Shown one piece after another: positions 39,600 through 51,923 of a stretch of DNA of 64,000 nt. Source of the stretch: Symbiodinium kawagutii (Eukaryota > Sar > Dinophyceae > Suessiales > Symbiodiniaceae). Position 1 is the first letter of the stretch; the number at the start of each line of letters is the position of its first letter. The notes under the pieces are model-generated. The model worked only from the letters and a program-made list of their open reading frames with translations, was not told the DNA's origin and made no database searches. The DNA lies in NCBI GenBank assembly GCA_009767595.1, contig VSDK01000496.1, positions 252,276 to 316,275 of the forward strand, read 5' to 3'. Made by a program: the position numbers and the translations under genes.

Positions 39600-42500
39600 C
39601 CGCAAAATAGGTGGTTTCCCTCGCGAAAAGTTTACAACTGTTTTGAGGTATCAGAAGCACTCATTTGCTTTTGGGTTTGGGGACAAGTGTGTACATAAAA
39701 ACCTTTTAGCAATCCGTCATGTCTCCGCTTCCTGCCGGGACCCCTAGATTTGGATCCGCACTTGTGCAAGCGCCAAGTTGGTGGAGATCTACATATTTGG
39801 GGGACTGTTCAGGAGTGGAGTTGCCAGAAACCTCTGGTTTAACTTGACACATGTGTAGAATTGTATACTGTAGGCATGTGCTCTTCCTTTGAATTACTTG
39901 TGTAGCTGGACATACCTATGGATATGTATTTGTTCCATCTTGATTATTTCTGAGCCACCACGTGCATTTCTCAAACGAGAGCTTTTCCCATAAGTTGGAT
40001 AGACTTCGAGTCAGGAGCAGTTCAAGCACCGGCTTCTTGGGGGACCAACCCGACCCATGTGCCAATCAGTCTAAAAGAAACTGATCCTACGACATTACGC
40101 GGGATTCTTTCTCATGTTTTTTTTGTACTCGCCATCATAGATGACAATCATTAATTAATGTAGGGGATTCCATGATTGTTCATCATTGTTACATGCTCAC
40201 ACATTCTGATAGAATATCGAATCATAGTCATAGTGTTATGATAATCATTCACTGGGAGTTCCCCACTGAAGCGCACAACCGATGGTGAGAAATATTGAAA
40301 ACTGTCACCATATAGATGTGAGATGAATCTATGCGTGTAGACGTATAGGACACCACCAGTTCTATGGCATTTTCATTGCTTCTTTGTTTATTCAGTTCGG
40401 TATTTACTTATTACGCAGCATGATTGCAACCATTTGAGTCAGCCAATCATATTTGATTCTGTTGCCAGTGGACTGTAATAGGGCTTGCAAAGTCCAATTG
40501 CATAGTAATGAAGCATATGTACAAACTACCAATGACCGTTACTATACAATGATCATTACCCCTGGCCCCTTGCGGCACTGTTGACCACGTGATGACATGG
40601 TAATCACTTTCAATCATTTTCAACCATTTTCAACCAGGACTATTCAATAGTAAACCATCCCCATTTTTTTGGGGTCCCCTATCTCGAGAAACACGCGTAT
40701 GCAATATTGGTTGTATTCCCTGGAACCTGCCATCGTCCTGATCATCCATCATGCACTACTCTCATGAATCATCAGACCAGCAGCATTAACCATTGTTTAG
40801 ACTTCGATTACCCATCATGAACCCTGAAAAGCAATCACTATCCACCAGTCATGACCATTGTTGTCAAATAATCAAAATAATTGCCCATCATTCATCGTTG
40901 GCTGATAGACCCCTGGCATGAATCATTAGTTACATTAGCTACTGGTTGATCAATTAGATGGTTGCGATGGTTGCATGGCTTATTATCAAGCAACCAAAAA
41001 GAAGCACCACCACGAGTGTTCACCGAATTTCGCAATTAATTGGTCAATACAATTTCATTCGTGAAACCGGTTCTATTGCTTAACCCATTCTGCTAGTTGG
41101 TTAAAAAATCCATGCTATCTACAAGTTGCTGGTCATTAACATTATTCCCTGGTGCTCCAAAACCCCTGTGAGACTGTACTTGGGGCTGATTTCTAGGGTC
41201 CAAACCCCTTCTCACCAGGTATTTGCAGCACAAGGGATTAGTCAGTTGGCCTCTTTATTGGTGGTTGCTGTTCATTATCAACCTGTTAGATTTTTGTTCC
41301 ACTTTTGATGATCAGCTATTCTTAAGCACGGATGGTTTTTATTATCACCACTATATCGTGAATGTTGTTGGATTATCACCATTATTAGCTATTCTTAATC
41401 TAGATTACATTCGCCTCCCTCAATGACACCACGAGTGACCAGTAGGATTGACCATTGTTCAAGCATTGATTCCCTTGGCCATTCTTACGGTGGTTCATAA
41501 TTACCCGCTGTTTGACAATTTGTTGTTTTTACTCATGATTTGTGGTTCCGCACCATAGATGATTTGATTATCACCATCATGTGTTACTCACTACCCACAG
41601 AGTTTCCATTTGAATTGAATCATCCATTTGCCATAATTTGTTACCATTCCTTGTTGTTTTTTGTTCGCCATGAATCAACCATTGACCATCAACCATGAAC
41701 CACTAGTTGAACCATCATTCAGACTCATTTGTTAAATACCCATTATTTACGATAGATTGAACCATTCATTGTTGTAACCATTCATTAACCATAGATGATC
41801 CATCAATTAAGCGATGGATTCACCATCAATTTACCATCGATTCACCACCAGTCATTGTGCAACTCGATTCACCAGATTTTTGACCATTGATAGTTGTGAA
41901 CCATGGAAAATTCACCAATCATTACAACAATCATTGATTTATTCTTGAATTAGCCATAGATTGGCTAGCGATTAACCTCAACTACTATTGGCTCACCATC
42001 ATTGGTTCATGATCATGGGTTCATGATCATTGGTTCATCCATAGATTAACCAATGATTACAGTAAACCGCCGATTTACCATAGATTCACCATAGACTCAT
42101 GACGGATTACCATAATAGACCATTGATTACCATCTATTTTTTAACCAAAGTGTCAACTAGTTAACCAACTTGATGCTTCATTGATTATCAATTAAATTAC
42201 CAGAGTTAAACCCTCTACTGATTACGCATAGTCTTCAAACCATCACTCTATTGATTAACCATCCATTAACCTTAGATTAGCCAATGATTCATCATAAAAC
42301 TCACCATAGATTCACCATGTATATGGTTACAACCTATGATTAACCATAGTTTAACTATTGATTCCCTAATGTTAAGCCATAGATTCATCATACATTCACC
42401 AATGTCAAACTGTAGGTTACCCACAACTCTCAAAATCAACCTTAGAGTACCATTGTTGGGTAAGATTAACCATGGATTAATCATAGATTAACCACAGATT

Positions 42501-42715
42501 GACCATAGGTTAATCATAGATTGGAAATAGATTTACCGTAGTTGATAGACTTAACCATAGATTTATAGTTGCAAATCTATGATTACTACTAGATTAGCAT
42601 AGATTTAACCATAGATTTAACCATAGATTTATAGTTGTTAATCTGATTATTACCATAGTTGATCATAGTTAATATAGTTAACCCTATGATTTAACCATAG
42701 ATTTAACCATTACGG
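39600..42715. other. Non-coding; ends in a long C/A-skewed block
   Basis: No exon recognised. A family-B end lies near 40650-40700 (GGGGTCCCCTATCTCGAGAAACA). From about 41430 to 42715 the plus strand is a degenerate array of CACCATAGATT and AACCATAGATTTAACC units that leads up to the next gene start. Confidence 0.6.
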
Positions 42716-42731
42716 GTAGCCAGCGATTCCT

Positions 42732-42833
42732 ATGTCCCTTCGTGGCGCTGGTCAGGTCATGGTCCGTGGCCTTAGTGGTGCCCTAGTCGCCGAGCTCTCT
42801 GTGGAGAAGATGCAGCTGGTGGTGTCCTTGAAG
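42732..42833 (+). CDS. Ubiquitin-like domain gene, exon 1
   Basis: ATG 42732 follows an in-frame TAG at 42717. It reads MSLRGAGQVMVRGLSGALVA and ELSVEKMQLVVSLK. QVMVRGLSGALVAEL aligns with ubiquitin QIFVKTLTGKTITLEV, and VVSLK with ENVKAK. The exon stops in phase 0 at a GA donor (GACCCG). The type of first strand and Ser-Gly turn resembles the N-terminus of the ankyrin gene at 17.9 kb, so the whole protein may be a second Ub-like/ankyrin protein. Its later exons are not found. Confidence 0.6.
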
Positions 42834-42900
42834 GACCCGGGACCCAGCTGGTGCAGTGCCCCGAATCCCAACTGCAACGTCTGGTAGAATTGTGGATGAT

Positions 42901-43002
42901 ATATGGGTGCGGGTCAATATTAACCACCAATAATGGCTTATAATGACCAACCAAATCATAGGGAAAACAATGGTTAATGACGGGGGAAGCAGGGGTACGG
43001 GG
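42901..43002 (+). mobile_element. Family-A element, truncated
   Basis: ATATGGGTGCGGGTCAATATT through GGTTAATGACGGGGGAAGCAGG, lacking the usual right end. It lies 67 bp after the proposed donor of the ubiquitin-like exon 1. Confidence 0.7.
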
Positions 43003-43014
43003 TATGTGGATGAT

Positions 43015-43123
43015 ATATGGGTGTTTCTCTAAATATGGGACCCCAAAAATGGTTGGTTTATAGACTGTAAATGGTTAATAGTGGATGATTTGGGAGTACC
43101 CCTACTTGGAGAAACCACCATAT
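43015..43123 (+). mobile_element. Family-B inverted-repeat element
   Basis: ATATGGGTGTTTCTCTAAAT at the left, GAGAAACCACCATAT at the right; 109 bp, with CCCCAAAAATGGTTGG and GATGATTTGGGAGTACCCC inside. Confidence 0.85.
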
Positions 43124-43139
43124 AGTCACTCAATAGTTG

Positions 43140-43265
43140 ATATGGCGAGCTGGGTCAAGGCTTTGACCAACCAATAACAGGGGATAACCACCAACCATTT
43201 CATAGGGAAAATAATGGTTAATGATAGGGGAACTAGGGGTATAGGGTTTTGACCCACTGCCATAT
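43140..43265 (+). mobile_element. Family-A inverted-repeat element
   Basis: ATATGGCGAGCTGGGTCAAGG to TTTTGACCCACTGCCATAT, 126 bp. The left end carries the GCGAGCTGGGTCAA variant also seen at 4017 and 5167. Confidence 0.85.
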
Positions 43266-43662
43266 AGTCAACCGGTAGTTTTTTGTGAGACATTATTCGT
43301 TATCATTCTCTATCATGTCACCTTTCAACCATTCATCAACCAAAAATCAGAATATGAGGAGCATATGTCATCATCCAATCTTGATGATTTGTTTTACCCT
43401 GCTGTACATCCATTCTCATCCTTACTCGTCCATTATAGTGTACCAGCTGAGGATGATAACCAAGTGATGAAGGCTACCGAAGGCTTAAAGCAAATGATTG
43501 GACAATCACTATTCTCGGCAGTCTGCCTTGATGATTGATCATCCCTCATCACCATTATTGTGACCATCCTTATCATCATCCTTATTATTTTCCATCATTT
43601 TATTAGTCCCTTCATGACGGATTGTCGGACCCCCCGCCGGTCATGCATCCTTGCCACGGCAG

Positions 43663-43760
43663 GTCGCCATTGCGGATGCGGGTGGTCCACCGGCGTCAGA
43701 TCAACAGCGACTCGACCAACGCACAGCGCATGCTGGGCGACCGGGAGAGCCACAACCAGA
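43663..43760 (+). CDS. Ubiquitin-like domain gene, exon 2
   Basis: After GCCACGGCAG, in phase 0, it reads VAIADAGGPPASDQQRLDQR. Joined to exon 1 (...SLK) this gives SLK-VAIADAGGPPASDQQRL, matching ubiquitin NVKAKIQDKEGIPPDQQRL over its whole length. The right edge is uncertain: GA, GC and GT candidates occur within the next 100 bp before a family-C element at 43809. Confidence 0.55.
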
Positions 43761-43808
43761 CTGGGATTGCTCCTTTGGAAGTCTGGGATTACTCTCTGGA
43801 AGTCTGGG

Positions 43809-43930
43809 ATTACCCTCTGGAAAGTCTGGTTGTGGCAATGGAAAATCCATCATGGCAATCGAAAGCCTGGGAAAGCATCCATGGCAATGCTGGATTTTCC
43901 AGCCAGCCATGTTAGTTTACCAGAGGGTAA
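43809..43930. mobile_element. Family-C inverted-repeat element
   Basis: TTACCCTCTGGAAAGTCTGG at the left, TTAGTTTACCAGAGGGTAA at the right; 122 bp. GGCAATGGAAAATCC and GGATTTTCCAGCCAGCC form an inner inverted pair. Confidence 0.75.
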
Positions 43931-44059
43931 TCCGTATATCTGGAAATGAAGGCTGACCAACAACAATCTCAACTGTGGCTCATCAGCCTGACTAATACTG
44001 GTTCTTGGTTCATAACGGTGTCTTAAACGCTTGATCCCTCAAGTGAACCCCCCATCTCC

Positions 44060-44293
44060 CCAAAGCCCCAAGCCCACCGCAAGCATGGCCACGACGTGGT
44101 GATCCTCCCCATCTCGCTCTCAGCTGCAGCGACCCCGTTAGGGCCAAGCTGTCAGTTTCCAGGAGCTCTCGAAGCAGCGTTCCTGTTGGCGTCGTTGATC
44201 GAATGCGGCTCGCTACATTGGTGTAGTCCTGATTTTGTGATGAGTCACCGTAGTGGTTTGAGTTTGCTCAGGGGGCATTCGCCTCCTTTTTGA
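44060..44293 (+). CDS. Open island, unknown
   Basis: A plus frame reads KHGHDVVILPISLSAA and on to a hydrophobic ALEAAFLLASLIECG before a TGA at 44291. A second plus frame is also open. It may be a further exon of the ubiquitin-like gene or unrelated. Confidence 0.25.
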   Translation, partial: PKPQAHRKHGHDVVILPISLSAAATPLGPSCQFPGALEAAFLLASLIECGSLHWCSPDFVMSHRSGLSLLRGHSPPF

Positions 44294-44393
44294 ACAGAGA
44301 AAGAAACACACCAACAAACCAACACGGCTATCGATCACGCTTGATGGTCACTGATTGTTTTTAACCACCACTTAGCACCACCATTTAGCAACC

Positions 44394-44508
44394 ATTGGTG
44401 GTTTCTCAAAATGGGGGACCCCCCAGTTATCATCCAAGATTAAGCATCTATAGCAATAAAGCAACCATAGCTTTGAGGTTCCCAAACTGGCTTGAGAAAC
44501 CACCATTT
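44394..44508 (-). mobile_element. Family-B inverted-repeat element
   Basis: ATTGGTGGTTTCTCAAAATGG to GGCTTGAGAAACCACCATTT; 115 bp, with a diverged interior. Confidence 0.75.
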
Positions 44509-44699
44509 CGCCACCATTTCACCAGCATATCACCACCAATTGACCACCATTGAGCTACCATGAATCACCCGTGATGGAACCATTCAGCACCGACCATCGA
44601 AGATGGGATTGGCTGCTAGGCTCATTGTTGGCCACGAGGTCCGAGCTGCGGGCTTTGGGTGGGCTGGCCTAGCTTGCATGGGCATCAACAATTAAGAAA

Positions 44700-46550
44700 T
44701 GGTTGATTTACTAATGGTTGATGGTTATCATTAATTACTAATAAATAGTTGATTTACTAATAAATGATTAGCCCAGATAGTTGTCAATTTGCATGATTTA
44801 CCACCTGCAAATCATTCATATTAGTGGTATAACATCTTGGCTAATTGATAACAGAAACCCTTACACACTGTTGAATCTGTTGATGAGTTATTAGCCCCTG
44901 TGCATGGGCATTACAACTACTACCTAATGAGTGAGTTCATTTATATGGCTGGTAAATGGTTGATAGGGGATCATAACCAACAAGAATCGGGGATATACCA
45001 ACTATATATCCCTGGGATGCTACAGGTCAATATTGAGCAACCAACACATGAGCTGCTAGTTGGTGGCTTTAAACATTTTTCAGTTTCCCAACTAGTACCC
45101 AACAAAATAAAACTCCCAATAATCAACCAACCAACCAACAAATGTATTAGGAAATGCTTGGTTGGCTGACTTGCGCATATTTTTTGTAGGGCTCGTGAAG
45201 CACAATCAACTCGCGTAGGTGAGCACCGCAACAGTTTGACTAATTTGATTTATGCCATGTGAACAGCTGGGGTACAGGGTTTTGACCCACAGCCACATTG
45301 TACATAAGATGTATACATGCATTACGCATAAAACATACAAAGATGCATAAATCAATATACACGGTATATGATGTATTTAAAAAGATTTTAGTTGGTGATT
45401 CTCCACTACACAGTTTGCTATCAGCCAATCTCTCGATATCAATGCAAATGCTCGTTGTTAAACATCAATGCATAGCCATTATCAACTAGTTGATAGCTGG
45501 GTAACAATGGGATGATATGCATGAGCCACCACTACCAACCATTAATTTATCGTTGGTGAAGCCCATCGTCAACCGCCATCATTGAGCTTGTTGAACGAAC
45601 ACTTAACGATTAATCTACCACTAAATAACCATTACTCACAATCAGTTCACCATCAATGTTGGTTGTAAAACCATCAATTTACCTTATCCTGATTACTTCT
45701 GTTAAGATATGCTCATGCAAATGGTGAGAAGCCAGAGCTGGTTTGGGTGGCGATGCACTGTGCACATGAAAGACAACTCAGTATGAACATGAGGTCAACT
45801 TTGCTATGCGGTTTAAACGAAATAAAAGCAGATCAATTATACATGGTGGTTCTCAAAGTAGGGAACCCAAACTGGATGGTAATTACTACAAGTGGTGCAT
45901 AAACTGGATGATAACTTGGGTTTCCTATTTTGAGAAAGACCCAAATGTACACATAGGATAATTACAAAGTTGGATTTTCTTGCAATCCCTTCTCCTAAGA
46001 ATTCCAATTTGCGGGTTGATTACAGTATCTTTTGAGTCTATTGTTCAAATCAACTGCTTTCTTTCTGACTATTTTTGTGCTGGTACCAGCCGTCACATTC
46101 CGGCCGTTTGGTATTTGAACATCAGTGGAGATCAAGTGGAGATGTATCGCCGTGCGGTTGTCCTATTACATGGTCAACACTGGTGAATGGAAGACAACTT
46201 GGGTGGTTTTTGGCAATGCATTCCATCGGTTTAACAGCAAATCTGTTGCAATTTACAATAGTGAATTAACAACATTTGATTATAGAATTGGAATTGCATC
46301 CAAGATTGGGGGTGGTGTCTCAATCAAGAAAAAATCCCTTTGATTGGAGACTTGGCCATACTCCATGCGCAGACAACCACATTCACTGAGTATTTAGGGC
46401 TGATTTCCATGCCATTCGCGATCCACACCTCTGCGCTCTCAAGCCGCCACCAAAGGTGACTGCATCAGCAAGATGTCATGCAGAGATCATTGCCTTTATG
46501 CAGAGCACATCCCCGGATCCGTCATGGCCGGAGAGTGGTGTTCCTTCACG
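44700..46550. other. Non-coding with element fragments
   Basis: Fragments of family A (44945-45030 and 45252-45298) and a family-B copy (45842-45947). ORFs at 45980-46343 overlap in two frames with AT-rich composition and no motif. No gene recognised. Confidence 0.5.
45842..45947 (+). mobile_element. Family-B inverted-repeat element, diverged
   Basis: ACATGGTGGTTCTCAAAGTAG to CCTATTTTGAGAAAGACCCAAATGT; 106 bp. Confidence 0.7.
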
Positions 46551-46852
46551 GCCATCAACTAGTTGATCATCATCAACCATCAACCGCTCGGCCACGCATC
46601 AGCCACATTACAACGTTAGCACAGGCAAGCACCATGGTTTGCATGGTTTGACTATCATCAAGAATCACGGGCCACCAATCATGACATATTAAAATCGTCA
46701 TCATCAATTCCAATATTCTCATGACCAGTTACCAATAATATGAATTTCATGCTTTAAATCAGATCAAAGCTATTAAAATCACAGAATAAGCCACGTTTTC
46801 ATAGCTCCAACCACCAAATTTTGCCCTCAGCTGTACTGTGCCCTGCTGCGCC

Positions 46853-46940
46853 ATGCTCCGCTTTTTGGTCGCTTTTGGCGGCCTGGCGGCCGCATGGGCT
46901 GCGTCGGATTGGGGGGAGACGCTGATTGTGGCAGCAAATC
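46853..46940 (+). CDS. First exon of a secreted protein, candidate
   Basis: ATG 46853 opens a frame reading MLRFLVAFGGLAAAWAASDW, then GETLIVAANQR. It is a textbook signal peptide: one positive residue, a hydrophobic core, and AWA before the likely cleavage. A pyrimidine-rich acceptor TTTTGCCCTCAG lies 23 bp upstream, which would suit spliced-leader trans-splicing. CATCAACCATCAACC words precede it and GGTTGATTCATGTTAGTTGATGG words follow. The right edge is unresolved and no downstream exon is assigned. Confidence 0.5.
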
Positions 46941-46954
46941 AGAGGACGGGGATG

Positions 46955-47175
46955 GGGGATGGTTAATTGACGGGTTGATTCATGTTAGTTGAAGGGGATG
47001 GTGAATTGATGGGTTGATTTATGTTAAGTGACCCTTGCATAACGGGAGGGTGATGGTGAATTGATAGGTGAGTTGTGATTCTTTTTTGATGGTTAATTGA
47101 CGGTTGATTCATGTTAGTTGATGGGTTAATGAGCGGTCAGTTGATGTTTAAGTTGTGGTTAGTTGGTGTATGTTG
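46955..47175 (+). repeat. GGTTAATTGACGGGTTGATTCATG iterations
   Basis: G/T-skewed degenerate repeat immediately after the signal-peptide exon, with TTGATTCATGTTAGTTGA repeated three to four times. Confidence 0.7.
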
Positions 47176-47179
47176 GAGT

Positions 47180-49310
47180 ATCAATTATTGAATTATGTTT
47201 CTTCATGACTCATCTTGCTTGATGATTATATGATACGGTTCAAGTATGGGGATTGTTTAAGTAGACGCTTATCAACCTACCATTGGTTTATGATGTTGTT
47301 ACTTCCTGCATATCTACCAACTGGATGTTCAATACTGTGGCTGATAAAGATGTGACAGGGGGATACCCCCCAAGAATGAACCATTCGAGTGATATGCCAC
47401 CAGCTACTAGAGTCATATCTGCCACGACTTGTAGTCGTTCTGTGAACCAAGTTGGCTGAACAAGGGTTTCAATCCGTACATCTTAAATGCAGCCGTGTCT
47501 AGTCACTCTTTGGATTGCTTGGGCGCTATGGTGTGTCCACAATGGGATCATGTCATCAACTTTATCGACTTCGTTTGTTTAAGGATTGACCTACCGAGAG
47601 GGTGCCAGTGACCAAGCAGATCCCCCTGCCTGTCCTGTAGCTATTCTTGCTGGTCCAATACATGAAGTGCTGTTCGAGTTGCGGATCTGCCACTTGAAAC
47701 ATTAAGGGACTTCTCTGGGCAACCAACCCTTCAGCGAGTTGTGGGAAACATGAGGATGTGACCAACAGTTTCGTCGTGGCCATGGCCACCGTGGATATCT
47801 GTATGGTTGGTCAATAGCAATGGTTGACAATAATTCATCGTTGGGAATGCCAACCACGATAAGTGACGAATGGTTCAGTATTGGTGGTTGATGTTGGTTC
47901 GGTATTTGTTGACTGAATCAATCATTCCTTACAATGAACGGTTCGAATTACCTACTTCTACTAAACCATCCCCTTTGATGCATGGTTCCCCTGACTCCAA
48001 CCCTGGATGCTAAACGGAGGTATACCCCACTTAGAATCCCAACTGTACATCCAAGTATGACCACCTATTATCTATTGGAATGTCGGACGTTTCATCCCCT
48101 GGCATTGCGCGCCGGATCTCACAAGTGTTTCACTGCTCATACAGTACGCATCAGTACGCCATTTGCATATCCACCAAAGTCATGATCTCCCACCCATATT
48201 AAGGCGTGCGGGTAAATGTGATGCAAATCTATATGCCAAGCAGGGCAAAGTAATCAGGTGAGTGGACGCACATAGAGTTGAATGGTCTCTTCTCCAGCAA
48301 CTAAAGTGGTCTGGCATTGCTATTTTGTAGTTGCTACCACCTTTTTCCAAAGGCAGCGCGTGTTTGGGATGTGACTTTGCGTTTAAAAGCGGGCTGTGGC
48401 TGCACCACTGTGACTGAAAGCCGGGCATTATCAACTGCCCAAGCTCACTGGGGAACCACAGGGGGGTTACCCGAACAGCATGCTAAGCCCGTGATGGGTG
48501 AAACCAACATCATGACTCCAATCTCCAGGATTTTATGTCAGAAGATGACGAAAGAACTGATTTTGATCGCTCAAGATGTGAATGCCGACAAAGCCAAGGT
48601 TGGGCGGGTCCAGACTTGCACGGATGGCTGGTGGCTTCACGTAAGGATTAAGCTGTAATGAAGAAATGCTCATTGGAAAATGATGGAATCATGTGGTTGA
48701 TCGTTAACCCTATGAATAGCTGTTAATGTTGGATATGCTCACCAGGCTCACCATGCATATCATCAAGATAATCATCAAACATGGTCAACCACATGATATG
48801 CTAATGTTCATCAGGATCATTTCTTGGATATTCATCAAGGTATGGTCATCCATTTTGGTCTCTCATCCGCAATTGAAATGACCAAGGTAGTGCATGTGCG
48901 GTGTGCACCATGCGTATTGCAGAAATAATTTTGGTGTCTATGTGTAATTATTTGATATTGATTGTAATTGTGTGTGCATGTATATATATAGTGATATAAA
49001 GATATGTTCATATATACTTATATATATATATATACGTGGAAAGATGAATAATGATAGATACATGTATAATGATAGATAAATGAATAGATAGATAAATACA
49101 TATCTATTTGTACCTTTTTTTGCCTACACATACATAATGTTATATATTTACACGGCAACAGAACCTGTCAGGAAAAAGGAAAAGCATGTGTGAAATACGT
49201 CTTCGGAGAGTACGGATGCAAAAAGCATACAGATGGAGAACAATTAATATCAATTAATCACAGGGGCAGCGTAATACTCTCCTGAATTCTCTCCAACAGC
49301 AGTCGCTGCA
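47180..49310. other. Mostly non-coding; one open frame 48317-48658
   Basis: A 113-codon plus frame at 48317-48658 has mixed composition without a motif. (TA)n and (ATAG)n simple repeats lie at 48970-49110. I assign no gene. Confidence 0.4.
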
Positions 49311-49567
49311 GAGACATTGCAAAAGGAGTTTCTGGGGGCAATTCTCCCGAATCATTTTCAAAGGAAATCCGAAGAGAGCACCAGCAATTACCACGACTCA
49401 ACAATCAACACTCACCAACTATTGCTGGTTGCCAATCATGGTGTCCTTCTCAAGTTGCTGGCTGGCCAGACCTGGCTATCCCCTTTTTGGAGACCACGCT
49501 TATGAGCTGGTCTGAGCGTTCCAGATCGAATTTCCAAAGGTTTGTGAGGTCCTGGTTTGTGGCTACA

Positions 49568-49755
49568 AAGGCAGCATTCCAAGGGGCGCCCCTTGCGCTG
49601 GAACTCCAAGCTGCGGGGATGTTGCACATCTCGGCGCCGGCAGGCCGATATACAAGACAGCATGGCGCAGTTCGAGACGGATATGCTAGCCCTCACACTG
49701 GGAGATCCGGACCGACACATCCTTGAGGTGACCAATGACATCGTGAAGAAGGCAG
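49568..49755 (+). CDS. Candidate exon, unknown protein
   Basis: After GGCTACAAAG the plus frame reads SKGRPLRWNSKLRGCCTSRR, then RQADIQDSMAQFETDMLALT and DPDRHILEVTNDIVKKA. It reaches a GT donor at 49756 (or a GC at 49752). The amphipathic, charged second half is clearly protein-like. Another plus frame is partly open. No family recognised. Confidence 0.4.
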
Positions 49756-50721
49756 GTGGCTGTCAGTTTTCAGCACCAATTCGGCGCCCGCGAGCTCATG
49801 ACATGGCTTACCATGGCTTTGTTGGGATTGGTTCACCTACTTCATAGGCCTATTCACCATTTTTTACTTTCATTTACCATGTTTGTATTGGTAGCTAATC
49901 GACTAAGTTCGTTGAAAGTTGTAAATCTGCTTCTGGCATTTGCTGGCCATGCGATTCCTTTCTCTTCTTTCGAGTCTTGGTAGGAATGTCTTTTCATTCA
50001 AAGCAGCCCACCTTGCTATGGAAGCAACATGAAGCAACCCACGCTACCCAGCTCCAAACCTTCCTTTGCAATGTCAGCACTCCACTCCATCCTACACATG
50101 TGAGCTGCACCATTTTTTGATGCAGTCGATACTGCGATACGCAAGTGATCCTGCACATTGGCATATTCCAAGTCGTTAAGACTTGCTTCCAAACATGTTG
50201 ACTGGGCATACGGACTTATGGGTTCTTTCGTGTGGTTTTTACCAGATTACAATTCTGGATGTTTGCCCAAACCAGTCCTACATCTGGGTGTTTCCCCATG
50301 TATAATTGTTGCTCTCTTCCAAACATATCCAATCTCTTTCCCGATCATCGATTCCATGGGCTCTCCCACCAGGAAGCACATCACTATCCCGATATATAAT
50401 TTGACATACAGTTTGTTGGGTGGTGTGTGATATATCACTGCGACTCACCATCATAATCATGATAAATCATAGGTTTGCAATCGTATGCACCGTCAATAAA
50501 CACTATGTGCCCCCTATTAAAATGTATGAATCCTCTTTAAAACCATCATTAAGCCCTATTTCACCCCATAAGCCACGATCATTTTTCGATCCAGAAGGTC
50601 AGTGACCACCGGAACGCAGGATCTTCTGAAGGTCATGGAAACCTGGGTGGTGGCTTGGTGGTGCATCCATCATTGAAGTGGGCTCAAGGCATAGGCTACT
50701 TTTGGACCTGGTCAAAGTTTG

Positions 50722-50914
50722 TGCCAAGCCTAGGGGATCCGTAGGGTAACCAGCCTGGGCCCCACCAGAAAATGATCATTTTACGATTGGAAACTATTGG
50801 TTGACCATTTTTCTGGTAAAAACATGATCAATAGCGGGATTATTGACTTCAATAACAATTTTTACTATGATTTCTAGATTGGTTGACTGGGTGGGATTAA
50901 ATTGGCACATACCC
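50722..50914. mobile_element. Family-E inverted-repeat element, copy 3
   Basis: TTTGTGCCAAGCC at the left and AATTGGCACATACCCAAG at the right, about 190 bp; the longest copy, probably with an insertion. Confidence 0.45.
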
Positions 50915-51168
50915 AAGTCATTCATTCTAAACCATTTCTAGTAACAAACGATCCATTTTTTGGGGCTTCTATGATGTAAGAAACCAACAAGTTGGTTGCT
51001 GGATCGTTTCATTCGAACGGGCAATGGTGGTTTTAGACAAGTTTTAAAAGGGGTTTCTAGAGGTTAATAGTAGGGGATCACAGCCAACAACAATGGTACT
51101 ACTGGTCGGTGGTTGGATTGACATTTTTTCCATATGTATTAACAAAGGGTTGGTTGGTTGTCTTGCAC

Positions 51169-51276
51169 ATATGGCAGTGGGTGGAAATCCCCCATGAGTT
51201 AACCATTGCTTTCCCTATGTTGGTGGAAATCTTCCATGAACCTTGGTTGATTAACTGCTTGACCCATGGCCGCATA
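51169..51276 (-). mobile_element. Family-A element, reverse, diverged
   Basis: ATATGGCAGTGGGTGGAAAT at the left and CTGCTTGACCCATGGCCGCATAT at the right; 108 bp. Confidence 0.7.
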
Positions 51277-51487
51277 TTTTTCATGATGGTGCAACCTCAC
51301 AGCTAGCGAGCAATAAGCTCCCAGACAGCAGGCAAAAAAAAGTGATTCAACCACCAACCAGGAATGACGGTCTCCAACCAGGCGCCTGGCCGTTGTCTCG
51401 GCTCTGGGGCTCCCACGGATTCTGAGCTGCGGCCAGGCTCTGGGGGTAAGCCTTGTTGGGAAGCTCCAAAAATGCTTGGTGTAGTAG

Positions 51488-51593
51488 TGGTGGTTTCTCA
51501 AGCCATACGGAGCCCCCAAGTTATGGCTGGTTTATGACTATAAATGGCTAATAGTGGATGATTTGGGGGTACCCCTATTTTTAGAAACCAACA
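51488..51593 (+). mobile_element. Family-B inverted-repeat element
   Basis: GGTGGTTTCTCAAGCC at the left and CCCCTATTTTTAGAAACCAAC at the right; GATGATTTGGGGGTACCCC inside. A second half-copy follows at 51640-51712. Confidence 0.75.
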
Positions 51594-51743
51594 AACCATG
51601 GTTATTGACAAGGGAAAAATAGGCAATGATAGGAGATATACCAACTATAATGGTTGGTTTATTAGTATGAATGGTGTTGATTTGGGGGGTTGTCCATTTT
51701 GAGAAACACCGATATATCCAACGACCAGTGAGCACATGACCAG

Positions 51744-51923
51744 CGCATGCGATCACCGAGGTTTTCAAAGCCCTTTTGCTGCAAAACATCGACACTGTTC
51801 GGGATAGCGACACGGGTGAAGTCAATGTTACTGTTGTCAACTTGGCTCTGGAATACAACAAAGACATTCTGTGCCTTGGCTCCGACGCCGTGTGGTGCCA
51901 TGTGTTCAGGCAGAGGCATTCTG
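51744..51923 (+). CDS. Strong candidate exon, unknown protein
   Basis: An in-frame TGA just upstream and the acceptor GACCAG at 51743 fix the left edge. The frame reads HAITEVFKALLLQNIDTVRD, then SDTGEVNVTVVNLALEYNKD and ILCLGSDAVWCHVFRQRHSE, before GC (51924) or GT (51939) donor candidates. The alternation of hydrophobic and polar residues suggests a globular alpha/beta protein. Two other frames are open, but neither looks like this. Family not recognised. Confidence 0.55.
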
